Shown: positions 46,401-57,770 of the stretch, one piece after another
Layout: each line of letters starts with the position of its first letter
Position numbering within the stretch: position 1 is the first letter of the stretch
Program-made: the position numbers and the translations under genes
The notes under the pieces: generated by a model
Told to the model about the DNA's origin: nothing
Seen by the model: the letters and a program-made list of their open reading frames with translations, nothing else
Databases searched by the model: none
Assembly: GCA_002286715.1 (NCBI GenBank)
Contig: NSJX01000007.1
Coordinates: 726,499 to 790,498, forward strand
Source of the DNA: Dentipellis sp. KUC8613
Lineage: Eukaryota > Basidiomycota > Agaricomycetes > Russulales > Hericiaceae
DNA: 64,000 bases
Direction of reading: 5' to 3'

Positions 46401-47705
46401 CGGTCTTTTTGCCTATGCCCTACGCCACAATCACGCGACTTGCCAACTGGGGATGCGTTCTCGTTCTGTTCCTTGCTGCAGAAGAAGCGCCTGCCGAGGC
46501 CGCGCCGGGAACGCCGCACCAAGTGACAGGTGAACAAGGCAAGTGATCCGCCCTCTCGGTCTCCTGTCGAGCCGTCTCACCCGTTCTTTTCTGGACTCGC
46601 CTTGCTTCCTTTCCTTTCCTAACTTATCACCCACGTTCCTTGGCGCGCATCCTCTCGTTCTGCATACGGCAACCACTAGTGTTGACAGCCGAAGCACGGC
46701 AAGAACAAGTGGCAAGGATCCCTTTCTCCGCCTCTGCGCCTCTCTCAGACAATTCCTTCTGATTGTTGTTTTCTTCTTTTCTTTCCGGCTTTCCGCGCTA
46801 TCGCGTTTTCGCTCGCTCTCGTCGCTGTGCTTCGCTCATTCACTATATTTTATTATTACTCTATCTGCTTTCCTTTTTCATCTACAGGTTCCTTCGGCCA
46901 CGCCCCCACCCTCCTTCGATCCCTCGCATCTAGTCCGCCCTTCACTGCCTTCGACATCTTCCATCCCGACCGTCGGTGGAGACATTGCAAGCGTCGACGT
47001 TCCAGCGTCGACCCAGGTACGTAATCGGTTTCTATCGGGAAGCTACTACGCTGGTGCTATTTGCTCCCTTGAGTCTAATATGTGCTGATGGCAGCGGATA
47101 CATTTTTGAATTCACAGGAACGTCAAGAGTCTGATAGTATTTTGGAAGAACAGCAAGCGCCTCGTTTCCGACCCTATGACTCGCTCTTTTCTAGTTACCC
47201 TCTTCTTGGCCACTTACCTACTCCGCAGCAGCCACAGCCTTCGAGCGTGGTTCAGTCAACATTAGCAGCAGATTCAAGCACGCCAGACCTCAGACCTCTC
47301 AAAGCCCGCGCCTTCCGGAAGCACATGGCCGCCCTCGGATTGCAAAACGAACGGATATGCCAGTACGAAGTGCCGGGTGGTGGCGAATGTCGGGACGCGC
47401 AATGCAGCGACCTCCACCTGAGCAGGGTCGTCGCGGATCCGAGTGGTGCGCCCTCTCCTTTTCTTTTTCTTGACATCCTTTCGTTGTCTTATCGCTTGTC
47501 TTTCACACTCGTGTCGTTGTGCTGCCACTTTTTTGTTGCAGACGAAGAGACGGCGATGTATCTCGGCCAGACGCATCCGACCGCGGGCAACGTGTCGACG
47601 ATGCTCAAGGCATTGCAGGAGGCGCAGGCCCGAGCGCCGCAGGCGTCGTTTGAGCAACATGTCGAGGAGGCGTGGGCAAGTCTTGTCGGCAGATCGACAC
47701 GATAG
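43492..47705 (+). CDS. ZFC3H1/Red1-like zinc-finger protein
   Basis: Large, mostly disordered nuclear protein that matches the fungal Red1/ZFC3H1 group, scaffold of the MTREC/PAXT complex that hands unwanted RNAs to the exosome. The ATG at 43492 gives a short basic helix (LRQAALLTLKAKRRK), then LDYGEDD and REEGEISENEDEPSP (typical of this group). An intron (about 44144-44195) joins to MTQDQYNTAKDIVLDLLGWG, APEYLVHCGLSREIVYYVFT. A coiled coil follows near 45660-45740 (VELELEIKKMREMIREREEM). Several short exons lead to the C-terminal zinc finger: ICQYEVPGGGECRDAQCSDLH, a CX9CX4CX3H pattern of the zf-C3H1 type, then DEETAMYLGQTHPTAGNVST and stop 47703-47705. Exons between about 46,000 and 47,100 are the least certain part. 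If split, 46,550-47,705 could be annotated as a separate gene. Confidence 0.72.
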
Positions 47706-48654
47706 CGAGCGCTCTCGCTGAGCTTGGCCCGCGCACGGGCATGGACACGGGAATGGTCTCCGAAGGCGCGCTCAATCAGACGCCGCGTGGATTGGCTACG
47801 GTTGGCGCCCGGCCACGCGCGCACCGAAAGAGGAGGACTGTTGCCCGACTAGAGAACCAGCAAAGATGTGGACGACGACGACGACGACGGTCTGACGATG
47901 TGCGCCGCGTGGTGGCGATGACTCGATGGTCAAGATGCATTTTTGAAACGCGTGCTGCGCGGCCAGAAAGAGCGCGGGTGCGCCATCGGGGGGCCTGGAG
48001 GGACCTCTGAGAGCAATGTTGTATAGTGTAGGAATAATGTAGCGAATGTTGTGTGGCGGACAATGGATTGGATATGTTTTTTGAATGTGGGACGGCGGTT
48101 GGGAGGGGGAGGGGGGTAGAGCGGGATGTGGATATGAAATTGGGAACGGAGGCATTTGGGGGCTTGTGGGCCCTGGGCCTGGAACGGAGGACAGAAAGGG
48201 ATGATGAGCGTGGGAGAGCACGTAAGCGGGATTGGCGATGGGCGGCGTGCGGGAGAGCCGGGGGCCAGGCGGGGACTGGGAGCGCGCGCAGACTGTTTTG
48301 GGCTGCTTGGCGGGGTTGGTGCCTGGGGAAGGGCTGGATATAGATAAGCGGCCTGTCTGGAAAAGGGAGAGGCGTTTTGCCCCTCCTTCATCTTCCACTT
48401 GCCTCTTTCGTGGCCCTGCCTTTTCCGGTCACCCTCCTCCACCCAGCTCCCCCCGCCGCCGCCGCCGACGCCGACGCCGCCTCCCCGCCAAGGCTCCCGC
48501 CCCCTTCCCCTTTTGTATCCCACATCGCCTCCCTGCCATCCTCGGCGACGACGACAACGCCAGCTCATTTTCATCCTACCTCAACGCTGCTCCCCTGACC
48601 TCCGCTCTCCCCGCATTCCTCACTGAAACAACACCCAAGTACCAGCCCCTCGAC
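47706..48654. promoter_or_regulatory. MCM1 upstream region and C-rich leader
   Basis: About 950 bp. A short ACG repeat (about 47869-47889) lies in the ZFC3H1 3' side; 48380-48560 is strongly C/T-rich with a CCG/CCGACG run at about 48446-48482, as in other leaders of this genome. The open frames here are compositional. Confidence 0.45.
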
Positions 48655-49734
48655 ATGCCTTCCGATCCGCAGCAGCCCATCCCCGCCGGCGACCAATTCA
48701 TCAACGACCAGGACGCCGCCGACAGCGCCGCCGAGGAAGATGACGACTCGGACAAGCCCAAGGGCGACAAGAAGGCCGGCCGCCGCAAGATTAAGATTGA
48801 ATTCATCCAGGATAAATCGAGACGACATATCACGTTCTCAAAAAGGAAGGCTGGTGAGTCGCCCCGCGCTGTCTTCTGCGTCCGGCTGTGTGCTCATGCT
48901 CGTCGTCGCCAGGTATCATGAAGAAGGTCCGCGCGTTCTCGCCTCGTTCCCCGCGCTTCTTGTACTGACATGCCCGTCTAGGCGTACGAACTCTCCACCC
49001 TCACCGGCACGCAGGTCCTGCTCCTCGTCGTGTCCGAGACCGGCCTGGTGTACACTTTCACCACGGCCAAGCTGCAGCCTCTGGTCACCCAGCCCGAGGG
49101 CAAGAACCTTATCCAAGCATGTCTCAACGCGCCCCACGGCGCTCTTCCGTCCTCCATGCCAGTCGGCCCGCCGCTCGGTCGCGCCGGGCACGGCTCCGGC
49201 ATGGGTGTCGGCCACAACAACGTCCCAGGCGGGCTTGCCATTGGTGGGGGCAAGGACGAGGAGGGCGACGGCGATGACGACGGTGAGCAGCGCAGCTCCA
49301 AGCGCCGGCGCCGTTCCTCGACCGCGGGCAATGGCCCTCGCGCAACGCGGAGCGGCAGCAACGCCACGGCCAACACCAATCCTCCTGCATCCCCGCATAG
49401 TCCAGCGCAGGCCGTCCCTCCGTCTCTCTCGATTCCCACCCACGGACACCCCGGTCAGGCACCTCAGCCGCAGATCGCGCTCGGCCCATCACCAACCACC
49501 GCCTCGCCTTCGCAGCAGCCGACCTCCCCGCATTACCAGCACGCGAGCCCAACGGGCCAATACCACCCTGTGCAGCACGGCGCGCCGCCCGGGCAGGACA
49601 TGTACGGTGCGCAGCAGAGCCTGATGCCGCCGCCAGCAGGACCGCCGTATGGGTTTGGGCAGCCTGCCCAGGGTGCGCCGCCAACTCACTGGGGTCACGG
49701 GGGTGCCGTGCAGGGCAGTTACGGAAGGCGATGA
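48655..49734 (+). CDS. MCM1: MADS-box transcription factor, MCM1/SRF type
   Basis: SRF-type MADS regulator that in fungi controls cell-cycle, mating and developmental genes with cofactors. The ATG at 48655 gives an acidic head (DSAAEEDDDSDKPKGDKKAG). The MADS domain reads GRRKIKIEFIQDKSRRHITF, SKRKAGIMKKAYELSTLTGT, QVLLLVVSETGLVYTFTTAK. It is split by two introns (48854-48912 and 48927-48981) around a 14-nt exon (48913-48926) that encodes only the IMKK turn. The SAM extension continues LQPLVTQPEGKNLIQACLNA. The rest is Gly/Pro/Gln-rich and ends YGRR, stop 49732-49734. The RRKIKIEFI start places it in the SRF (type I) class, not MEF2. Confidence 0.92.
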
Positions 49735-52367
49735 GTGGCCGTCGACGATATTCTTCGGCGCCCGTCGATTGTTCCGGTGTGTTGTGTGTCTCTGCTCTGC
49801 GTTGCGATTGTCGTCTTACCTGCTGTTGTAAACGATCTGCGGCTTCAAGTATGTGTGTGTGGTAGTCGCCTCGATTTCTGTACCGATACGCGCGTTTCTT
49901 ACTTTTTTTCTTTTCTTTTATCCTCTTTCCTTCCCGCTTTCTTGCTCAGTCGAATAAACGGTCGGCTTCCTTCTGCTTCCTCTTCCCCTGCTCTACGTAG
50001 CCCCCGGTCTGTACCTATGCCCCCCACTGCGCGCCGCGCATCACATTCCCCGTCCCGTCACGTCTTGCCTTTCTTGACATGTTTAAAGTTTAGTGTTTGC
50101 GTTGGCTGGTTGCTTCTGTTCTCTGTCCTGATGAGGGGATGTGTGCCCGTGCGCGGCGGCTGATGATGTGCTCTTCTTGTCTCTTGTCTCTCATACGATA
50201 CTTGCCTCGATGGCCTCCTGCCCTTGTGTAGCTACTGTAATGGAGTGGGTCTCGCAATGTACAAATTACACATCTGAATTTCCGTTTCCGAACCCGTACG
50301 CGTATCAGTGCAAGTGCCCAAGTGCCAACGCCGTCGCCCCCCAGCAGCATCCCGGTGCCCGATTTAGGACGTGTCTTGTATCCTGCTGCCGTCATGATCA
50401 CCCGGCCGTGATACGAGTGTGCGCGTTGCAGTCACGGTTGCAGTCGACGTCGCACGTCGCCGCCGCCAGCATGCTGCATATGCCTTTTCGAGCACAACGA
50501 CAGCGTGGGCCTTGTGCTGTATATGGTATACGGCAAGGGCCTCTCGTCTGGATCCAAACGCAGAGCGGAGGACGCTTCGATGCTCGCGGGGTTGTCTCCC
50601 GGGCCCGACCGCGATCTCAGCGCCGAGGACGCGAGATGGGAGATCTCGCCCCATCGCCATCGCCATCAGCCCTGCCCGCGTCCTGTGCGTGCCGACGACG
50701 TCGACTCCCTCCCGACGCCCACCTCGTATTTATCATGTCGAGCGATGATGGCGGCGCTGCGACTCGAGGGCGAGCACTAGTACTGGCCATGGGCAGCGAT
50801 GCTGGTCACTCGCGTGGCCGGTCGGCATCGCTGCCGCGAGCGTTGTGCTGCAAGGGGCGATAAATGCCCCGATTGTCGACGCTGCCCGTTTGCGTATCGC
50901 GTAACTGGTAACGGTACCTGCTGGCCCGCCTGGCCGGCGTCTCGCTGCCTGCTCGCGGCGCATGACGTCACGCGCCTGCCGGTGGAACGAACTGTCGACG
51001 AGGACTGGTGGAACGGGAGCGGAATGGGCATGGAAGATCGAAGGGGGGATCTGCAGACGGACGGTGGGGCTCGCGGAGTGCGTGTGGGCATGCATGCAGG
51101 TTAACTTTGTTTGGGTTTGGGTTGTACATACATACAGGTGGATATGATATAGGAACGTGGTACGTGGTCCAGGGCCAGGAGTGGGAGTAGAAGAAACAAA
51201 CAGGTTAGCCGGCAAAAAAAACAGCAGTAGTAATCGCAGCAACAGCAACAACAACAACGTTGGGGCGCAGAGACCAGGCGCACTCGTGGGTGGAATCGTG
51301 AAGGGCGTGAAGGAGAACAATAACATGGATCCTTGCGTCATAAAAATAATCAGTGGGTCAGGTGGGGGTAGAGAAGTGGGAAATGGGAAGTGGGTTGCTT
51401 GGGAGGGTGTGATGGTGCTGGGTAATGCGAGGACCAGGTGGGGAAAGAGGAAAGACATCTAATGGGGCCGATCCAAGATGGAATGACAAATTGAAATTGC
51501 GAAAGCTTGAGCGAGGGGATGGATCATGGATGATATGCATGGCTGTGCGTCCGGTGGCAGACGAGAGCCGCGGCGAGCGAGGGCAGGCAGCCGATTGGGG
51601 GAATCGGACGCAGGCAGACAGACGGGCATGCAGGAGGAAAGGGCATTGGCTAGAAGCTCGTGACGGGGACGGGGCGCAAGCTGCGTGTGGCAGACCAAGT
51701 ACCCCCAGATGGCCGCGCTGGGCCCAGTCGTCGCGGCGACGAGAGTTGCCGAAGAGAGCGATAGAGTTCGCGTCCGAATGCGGCAAGATGCCAGAGGAGG
51801 CAGGTGAGGAGTACGAATGGGGGCAGAAGGCAGGGTTTCGGGGACCAGAGACAAGCGCCGTCGGGGCCGTGCTGCTGTGTATTAGGGTGGGCGATAACAC
51901 TGTCATACACACCGCGCCGCGTGTAATCGGTGATCAGCTGGTGCTCGCTCAGCGCGAAAGCTTAATCCATGCCGGGACGCGTGGGAGACGGGTGAGCGGA
52001 GATGTGAAAGGTGATGGAAGTGCAGACGGGGAACAGAACAAGAGGGTGAGATCCGGACGAGATTATCTGGAGACATGGAAGGACCGAGGGCAGGAGTGAT
52101 AAGGAGGACGAGGAGGACAGAGAGCAGGAGGAGGGAGCCGAGGAGAGGGCGAATGGATGAGGCTGGGCGCGTAGATGGACGCCGGGGAAGACAGGCGTGA
52201 TTGGGCGTGACGCGGGCGGGTAGCCTGATTGGGCGACAGGAATAGGAAAGCGACAAGGTCCGGAAAGGACAGGGACAGATTGGGCGACTGGGGGCAGGCA
52301 GCGCCAGGCTAGATGGACGACGGCTTCGAATTCCATGCGATGCGCGTTCATGTCCGACCTGGCTCCG
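49735..52367. other. Long convergent intergenic region, 2.6 kb, GC-rich
   Basis: Between the 3' ends of MCM1 (plus) and the methyltransferase (minus). It holds many long but unstructured frames, none with a domain. Simple-sequence stretches: an A-run followed by CAG/CAA/AAC-type repeats at about 51213-51258, and several CGxCG-rich blocks. I recognise no RNA gene. This is unusually long for a convergent gap here. Confidence 0.5.
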
Positions 52368-55300
52368 CTACTCCTTCCATCCGCAGAACACTCGGATCGT
52401 TCGACTCGGCCTCTGCCTCGGATGCACCTCCTGTCCGACCTCCGTGCTCCCCGCACCTGCGCTTGCGCTCGCGCGTGGCCGGCCTCGAGGAAGCGACGCC
52501 GACGTCGTCGCCGAATGCGTCTTCGCACGTGTCTGTCTCTGCTCCTGGTACTCGTCCCACTTTGCGCACGCTGCGTCAAACGCCTTGCGCTCGGCCGTCC
52601 GGACCATCGACGGCAACGGCCACTTGAACGACTCTCCCAGCGACGTGTCCAGCGCAATGCTGTCGTGCATGTCCCTGTGAAGAGCAGCCACGAATAGCGC
52701 GCAGGTCAGATGTGTGTTCTCCGTACACCTCGTGCTGACAGAACGTGTCACCACGAAACCAATGCGATCGAGCACTCACAATTCGAACCGGCTCAGCAGC
52801 GCGTCAAAGTCCGACCTCGACAGCCCATACATCTCCTGCCGCAGTCCATCGACATCCCCCAGCGATGACGACCGCCGCTCGAGATCCCGCGGCGTCATTG
52901 TCTTGTCTAGATCCCTCTCCCGCATCCTGTCCCGCTCCTGCTCCTGGCTCTCGACCACCCACTCCCACATTGTCTCGGCACACGCAACCACCTCCGTCAC
53001 GCGCGTCGACAGGTGCAGATGCAGGCTCTTCAGGTCGATATGCAGCTCCTTGTTCGGCAGACGGTTAGCCCGAACGGCCGCCGCCGCCACTGCGTCGGAG
53101 GAAGCAGAAGAAGCGTCGCTGGGGACACTCGACATCGACGCTATGGGCCGGTGTGCCGAAGCTGGCGTGCCATTCGACAGGAAATGCGAGTGCGGTCGTG
53201 TCCCCGCGCCCACCGGAGATTGGGGAGTCGACCCATTCACTGCGGTCGTGCTCGTGACCGCCTTGGGCGACACGGCAGGCAGCCGCGATGCGTCCAGCAT
53301 GATGTACGACTGCGTCTGCCGCAGTATCTGGTTGCCGTTAACCCAGGTCGACTCTGCGCCCTCGGACTTGTCCTTAGACGCTCTATGCCGTGACCGTGAG
53401 GGCATCCGCGCGTGCCCATGAGGCGCCGTGTACGCCCGTGAGAGCACGGGGCGGCCGGGGCGGGGCGTGTCGCGTTCGTCATGTGAGCCGGCGTCAGTGT
53501 CCGCATCAGAGCCCTCCGTATCGCTGTCCGCCTCCATTTCGCTTGCAGTAGTGGCCAGTCGCCGGCTGACCCGGCTTTGACATGGAGGGGGGAACATGAA
53601 CATCATCGGCGCGTGCGTTCGCACGTCTGCGACAACAACGGGATCATTCAATTCATCGCCAAGAGTGGACCATTGATATCCCCTTACCTTTGAAATAGAG
53701 CGGGAGCGCGTTTGACAGCAGTGATAGCGGGCTGAGATTAATGAAGCGCGCGGCGTGCATTTCGTTGTATATGAACTCCAACAGAGAATGGTCTCGCGGG
53801 TTTTGAGGCGCTTTGGCCACAGGACGCATGAGGAAGGGGGCGTACGGCGCGGCTCTAGTAGGCGATGCCTCCACGCCCTGGGGAACGGGTGACAACCCAT
53901 TGCCGGGGGGTGAGAACGACGTAGATGATGACCCGGGTGTCGCGGGGGCCTGTGTGGTGGGAGGGAGGGAGCTGCTTGATGTCGAGGCTGATAAGTTAGT
54001 AAAGGATGCGGAAGGCTGCGGAGGGGAAAGGCTGCTGGTGGTTATTGGGGGTATCGTCCGTTTCGTGCTGTGGTCATCATTGGAGTGCGGCGGAGTGGGA
54101 AGATACGAGAGAGGCGAGGGTGGCCGAGATGGTGGTGTCGCAGGATGGGAGCCAGGGAAGAACAAGTCTTCTTCGATCATCTATCGGGTATGACGCGTTG
54201 GAAGGGGATACTTCGGTCAGCACGAAAAAACGTACCTCGAATGCGCCGCCAGGTTTCATCACTCGAGTGATCTCCTCTAACAAGGCATCCCACTATGGCG
54301 AAATGTCAATTGAGATAGCATAGCGCGGCATTTATTGACGCACTTTGTCCTCGGGAATGCCGTGGGCGATGCGCTTGATATGTCTGAGAACATATGAGCG
54401 TTAAGAGTCAGCCATCGGACCCAGTGGCGCATGAACTTACACATAGTCAAACTCTTCATTGGGAAAAGGAAGGCCTTCGAGGCTGGGAGTGTGAATGATG
54501 AGGAAAGAGTTCACATCTGTCGAAGATTTATGCGCACCAGTTGACCTGCATCCATGTAATCCGTGACCCCAGGTCAGACGAGAAATGCGACAGGTCAGGG
54601 TGCAGTGGTATCAAATCGATGCCGACAAATTCGCATTGCTGCACCCCGAAATGTCAGAACTCGGCACTACAAATTCAAAGGAACACGCACCCTCCACTGC
54701 CTGGCGCAGTCGAGAATCCAGTTGCCGGAACCTAATTCACATGTTAGCTACACACGCAGTCGATGCAACAGCTCCACCGACCGCATCCAATATCAAGGCT
54801 AAAACACGCGTCAGATCATGTGTGCACACACCAGACGACACGACTCGCGAGCACTCACACTTTTGTGGGCGGTGCATCGAAGACATGGAACGTGACGCTC
54901 CCGCAGATCTGTTTGCAAATCATCGTCTCCCAGACATCGCTGCGCATCACAGGGCGAATCAGCTCCGCCACGGACGACAGCACGACAGGCCCATCAAGCG
55001 AGCGCGCGACTCACTGATCGATGACAATCCGCTCGTAGTTGCGCGGATACGGGGCGTCCTTCGCGGGGAACGAGTGGTGCTTCTTGCCGCCCTTCATGAC
55101 GAACTGCTGCTCGCGCGCGGTGATCCCGCGCTTGAGCTCCTCGAGGATCGCCCTGTCCGCCGTCGAGAAGTTCGCGTTCTTCTTCGCCTCCTCGATGTAG
55201 CTCGAGGAGGACGACCCGGGCTTGGGGCTCGTGCTGCTGCCCGCCGACGCGACGCTCGTCACGCCCACGCCCGCGCCCACAGGCTCCTTGTCCTTCTCTT

Positions 55301-56004
55301 TCTCCTTTTCCTTCCGCACGGTGCGCTTTGTGCTCCGCCGGCGCAGGGGCATGAAATCCGCGAAGGGCTGCATCGCGCATATGCATGGAGAGGGGAAGAA
55401 GGGAGAGACAAAAACCCGCACGGTCGCACGAGCAGATATGGGTGCAGGGCCGAAGCGAAAGAGAAAGGAAGGCCGCCAGATCAGGGTCAGCACTTATGTT
55501 GAAATACAAGAATGCTGGGGTACCCACGGGGAGTGGAGAAGCAGCATAGCCCGGAGAAGCCACGGCGATGTGCGCGTGCGCCCGTTTCGTGTCCGGCGTG
55601 CCTGACGAGGTCGACGGCCGACTGGGCAGGTCGGCGTGCGGCCGCTGCTGCTGCGCGCGTGCGGGGTTGCGCGGCGGCGGGTGCGGGGCATCGAGCGGGG
55701 CCGGATGCGGGTGCGATTGCGGGGGCGCGTCGGGGCTAGAGAGGCTGGCGGTGCGCTTCCGCGGGAAGGGGAAGCGCCGGGCGAGGCCCTTGGGGCTCGG
55801 GGGTGCGAAGTGTGATAGGCTCGCCTTGCGTCGAAGAGGTGATTCTGGGTCCGTGCCAGGTGTCAGAGCGGCGAGGGAGGGAGAAGCGAGCGGGGAGATT
55901 CGTAGCTCGGAACCCTGGGACTTGGACGGCTGCGGGGCTTCGGGGTTCTTGGGAGGCTGCGAGGAGGCCCGCGCGCGAAGGTGGACGGGGTATGGAGCGA
56001 GCAT
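52368..56004 (-). CDS. Large SAM-dependent methyltransferase with disordered extensions
   Basis: The ATG at 56004 opens a Ser/Pro-rich head including SPKGLARRFPFPRKRTASLS. An intron 55368-55527 (donor GTGGGT) joins SPLP to PFADFMPLRRRSTKR. The family core follows: AREQQFVMKGGKKHHSF, YPRNYERIVID, DVWETMICKQICGSVTFHVF, motif I LDIGCGSGNWILDCARQWR (split by introns), then CEFVGIDLIPLHPDLSHFSS (acidic Asp binds the ribose in this fold), PFPNEEFDYV, then LLEEITRVMKPGGAFEVIEE, DLFFPGSHP. A Ser/Pro/Thr-rich insert (about 53850-54170) precedes HSLLEFIYNEMHAARFINLS, and a second long disordered part (about 53100-53600) precedes NKELHIDLKSLHLHLSTRVT, MYGLSRSDFDALLSRFELD. Stop 52368-52370. Class I methyltransferase of the basidiomycete type with UmtA-like context; substrate unknown. 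An internal ATG at 55373 is an alternative start. About ten exons. Confidence 0.82.
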
Positions 56005-57770
56005 GTCACGCGATCAGGCGCCGGCCGACCACACGCAGGCGAGCGGGCGGGGCGGGGACGGGGCGCGGGGCGCAGGGCACCGACCTGCGAGGAGGAGGAG
56101 AGGGTGGGCAGAGACAGGTTACGACAGAGACTTTCATGGGCAGCGGGCGGCGCTGAGAGTTTTGTAAATTTATTCAAACTACCCTGTCGGTATTGGTCTG
56201 ATTGGCACGTGAGGTAGATTGCATTCACAGATCCCGCCTTCCTCGTCGTTTCAGCCCCTTCCGCTGTCGCCCCCACGCCCATCGCAACTGCCTGTCATGA
56301 CACTCTTCCGATGTTCTAACCGCAGCGAGGAGACAACGGAGGATGGTCGGTGGCCAGGACAGAGGAATGTGGGGTACATACTTACTGCAGCGGGTGCGGT
56401 GGCGGAGGCTGTAGCAGGCACGACGTAACAAATGCAAAGGCAGGCACCGGGTCCGATCAATCGTCGTCCCTTGTAACTTGCCTTCCTTTCCTGGCCCCTT
56501 GCAACAGAAAACGTGCTCGCAACGGCCTTCCGCTCTCTCTCCATTTACCATATAACGTCACCTCCTCTTCCGGCATCCATCGCATGACTCCAGCGCTCGA
56601 CCCGACATACAGACACTCCATATAGCCAACGCACCTGACGACTTCAAATGCGACTGCAGCGGCTTTGCAGGCCCGTGCAATGCAGCACCGGGCCTTACAC
56701 TGATCCGGGCCCCCGATATTATTTTTCGCCGTCCCTATCATATCGTGTACGTCTCCGACGTCAATCGTGACAATAATCTCCATCTTCCCAGATCAAGGGT
56801 GCCGGCACGGACATCTCGCGCCTCGTCAGCTGCAGCGAAGCGTCTGCGGCATGCGCCACCCGCCTTGGGCGATGGAAACGTCCGTGATGCCGAATGTCGA
56901 GCGAGGAGCTTCGCAGACTAAACCCGCCTTCTTTGCGCGATGGGCACAGAATTCTACGTGGCAGGTCTGATGTTCTGTGGGGGGCGCGCGCCGCGGCGGC
57001 TCTAGTCAATGTATGTCGTGATCTTTGCATCCTTCGCGCTGATCTGGGCGTCAGGATGTGATTAATTGCCGGGGGGGAGCTGGGGGTGGCTATGGTCTGA
57101 TTCCCTCCGCGACAGGTGGATGTTACAGTAGCTTGTCAAGCGACTGAATGGACACAGGTAGGCTACGGCACTATCCAACAACTCGATAGGATTTAGGTTT
57201 TCGATGCGCGCTGGTTCCGAATCCTTTTTAAAGAGTCTCGGTCATGACGGCCATACTTCTGCGTTTCAGCCGCAGCATCGTCTGCGGAGATGCCGCTGCG
57301 GTATATGTGGAAGGGGTATCTGAGGGCTATAGAAAAGACTTCTCTAGGCTTGACTATATTGATAGCCGCCCCTATCGTCCTGTAGCATAGAAACGATAAA
57401 TAAAGGCGTCTACAACGGGTCAACAATATAACATAGACCTTACAGAGTCGTACAGACTCCCACCCCGGACGAGATCTAGAAAGACCACGACTGATGATAA
57501 CATCCGATCTAGCTTGCCGTAAGTAAATTCAAAACAAAGCAAGGACCCGAGTAAGATCCAAGTTGGTAAGTAAGTTCTAGAGTGTTCGAGCACGATGCCG
57601 ATCGCAGGCCCGATACTACTTACCACGAATATTGGTGTCTTTGGTTTCTGGCACCGATACCCTCCACCGCAATCCTCAACCCGCCTTTCTTCACCAAGGA
57701 CACGTATAGATCGCCAAATCGACCACCCTCCTTTCATTAGATTCTTCGACCGGATCGTGATACTACGAAC
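56005..57770. promoter_or_regulatory. Divergent regulatory region, methyltransferase and CDC37
   Basis: 1.77 kb between two divergent starts. The methyltransferase side (56005-56150) is GC-rich; 57150-57770 is AT-richer. I see no exon with support and no clear repeat of heat-shock elements near CDC37. Confidence 0.4.

Noticed and set aside
50141..52099. Long open frames on both strands in the GC-rich gap
   Set aside because: Compositional frames rich in Arg/Pro/Ala without domains, plausible starts or splice continuation.
55371..55373. ATG at 55373 as the methyltransferase start
   Set aside because: It lies at the very acceptor of an intron; a phase-0 join from the exon starting at 56004 gives a continuous protein. 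Kept only as an alternative.
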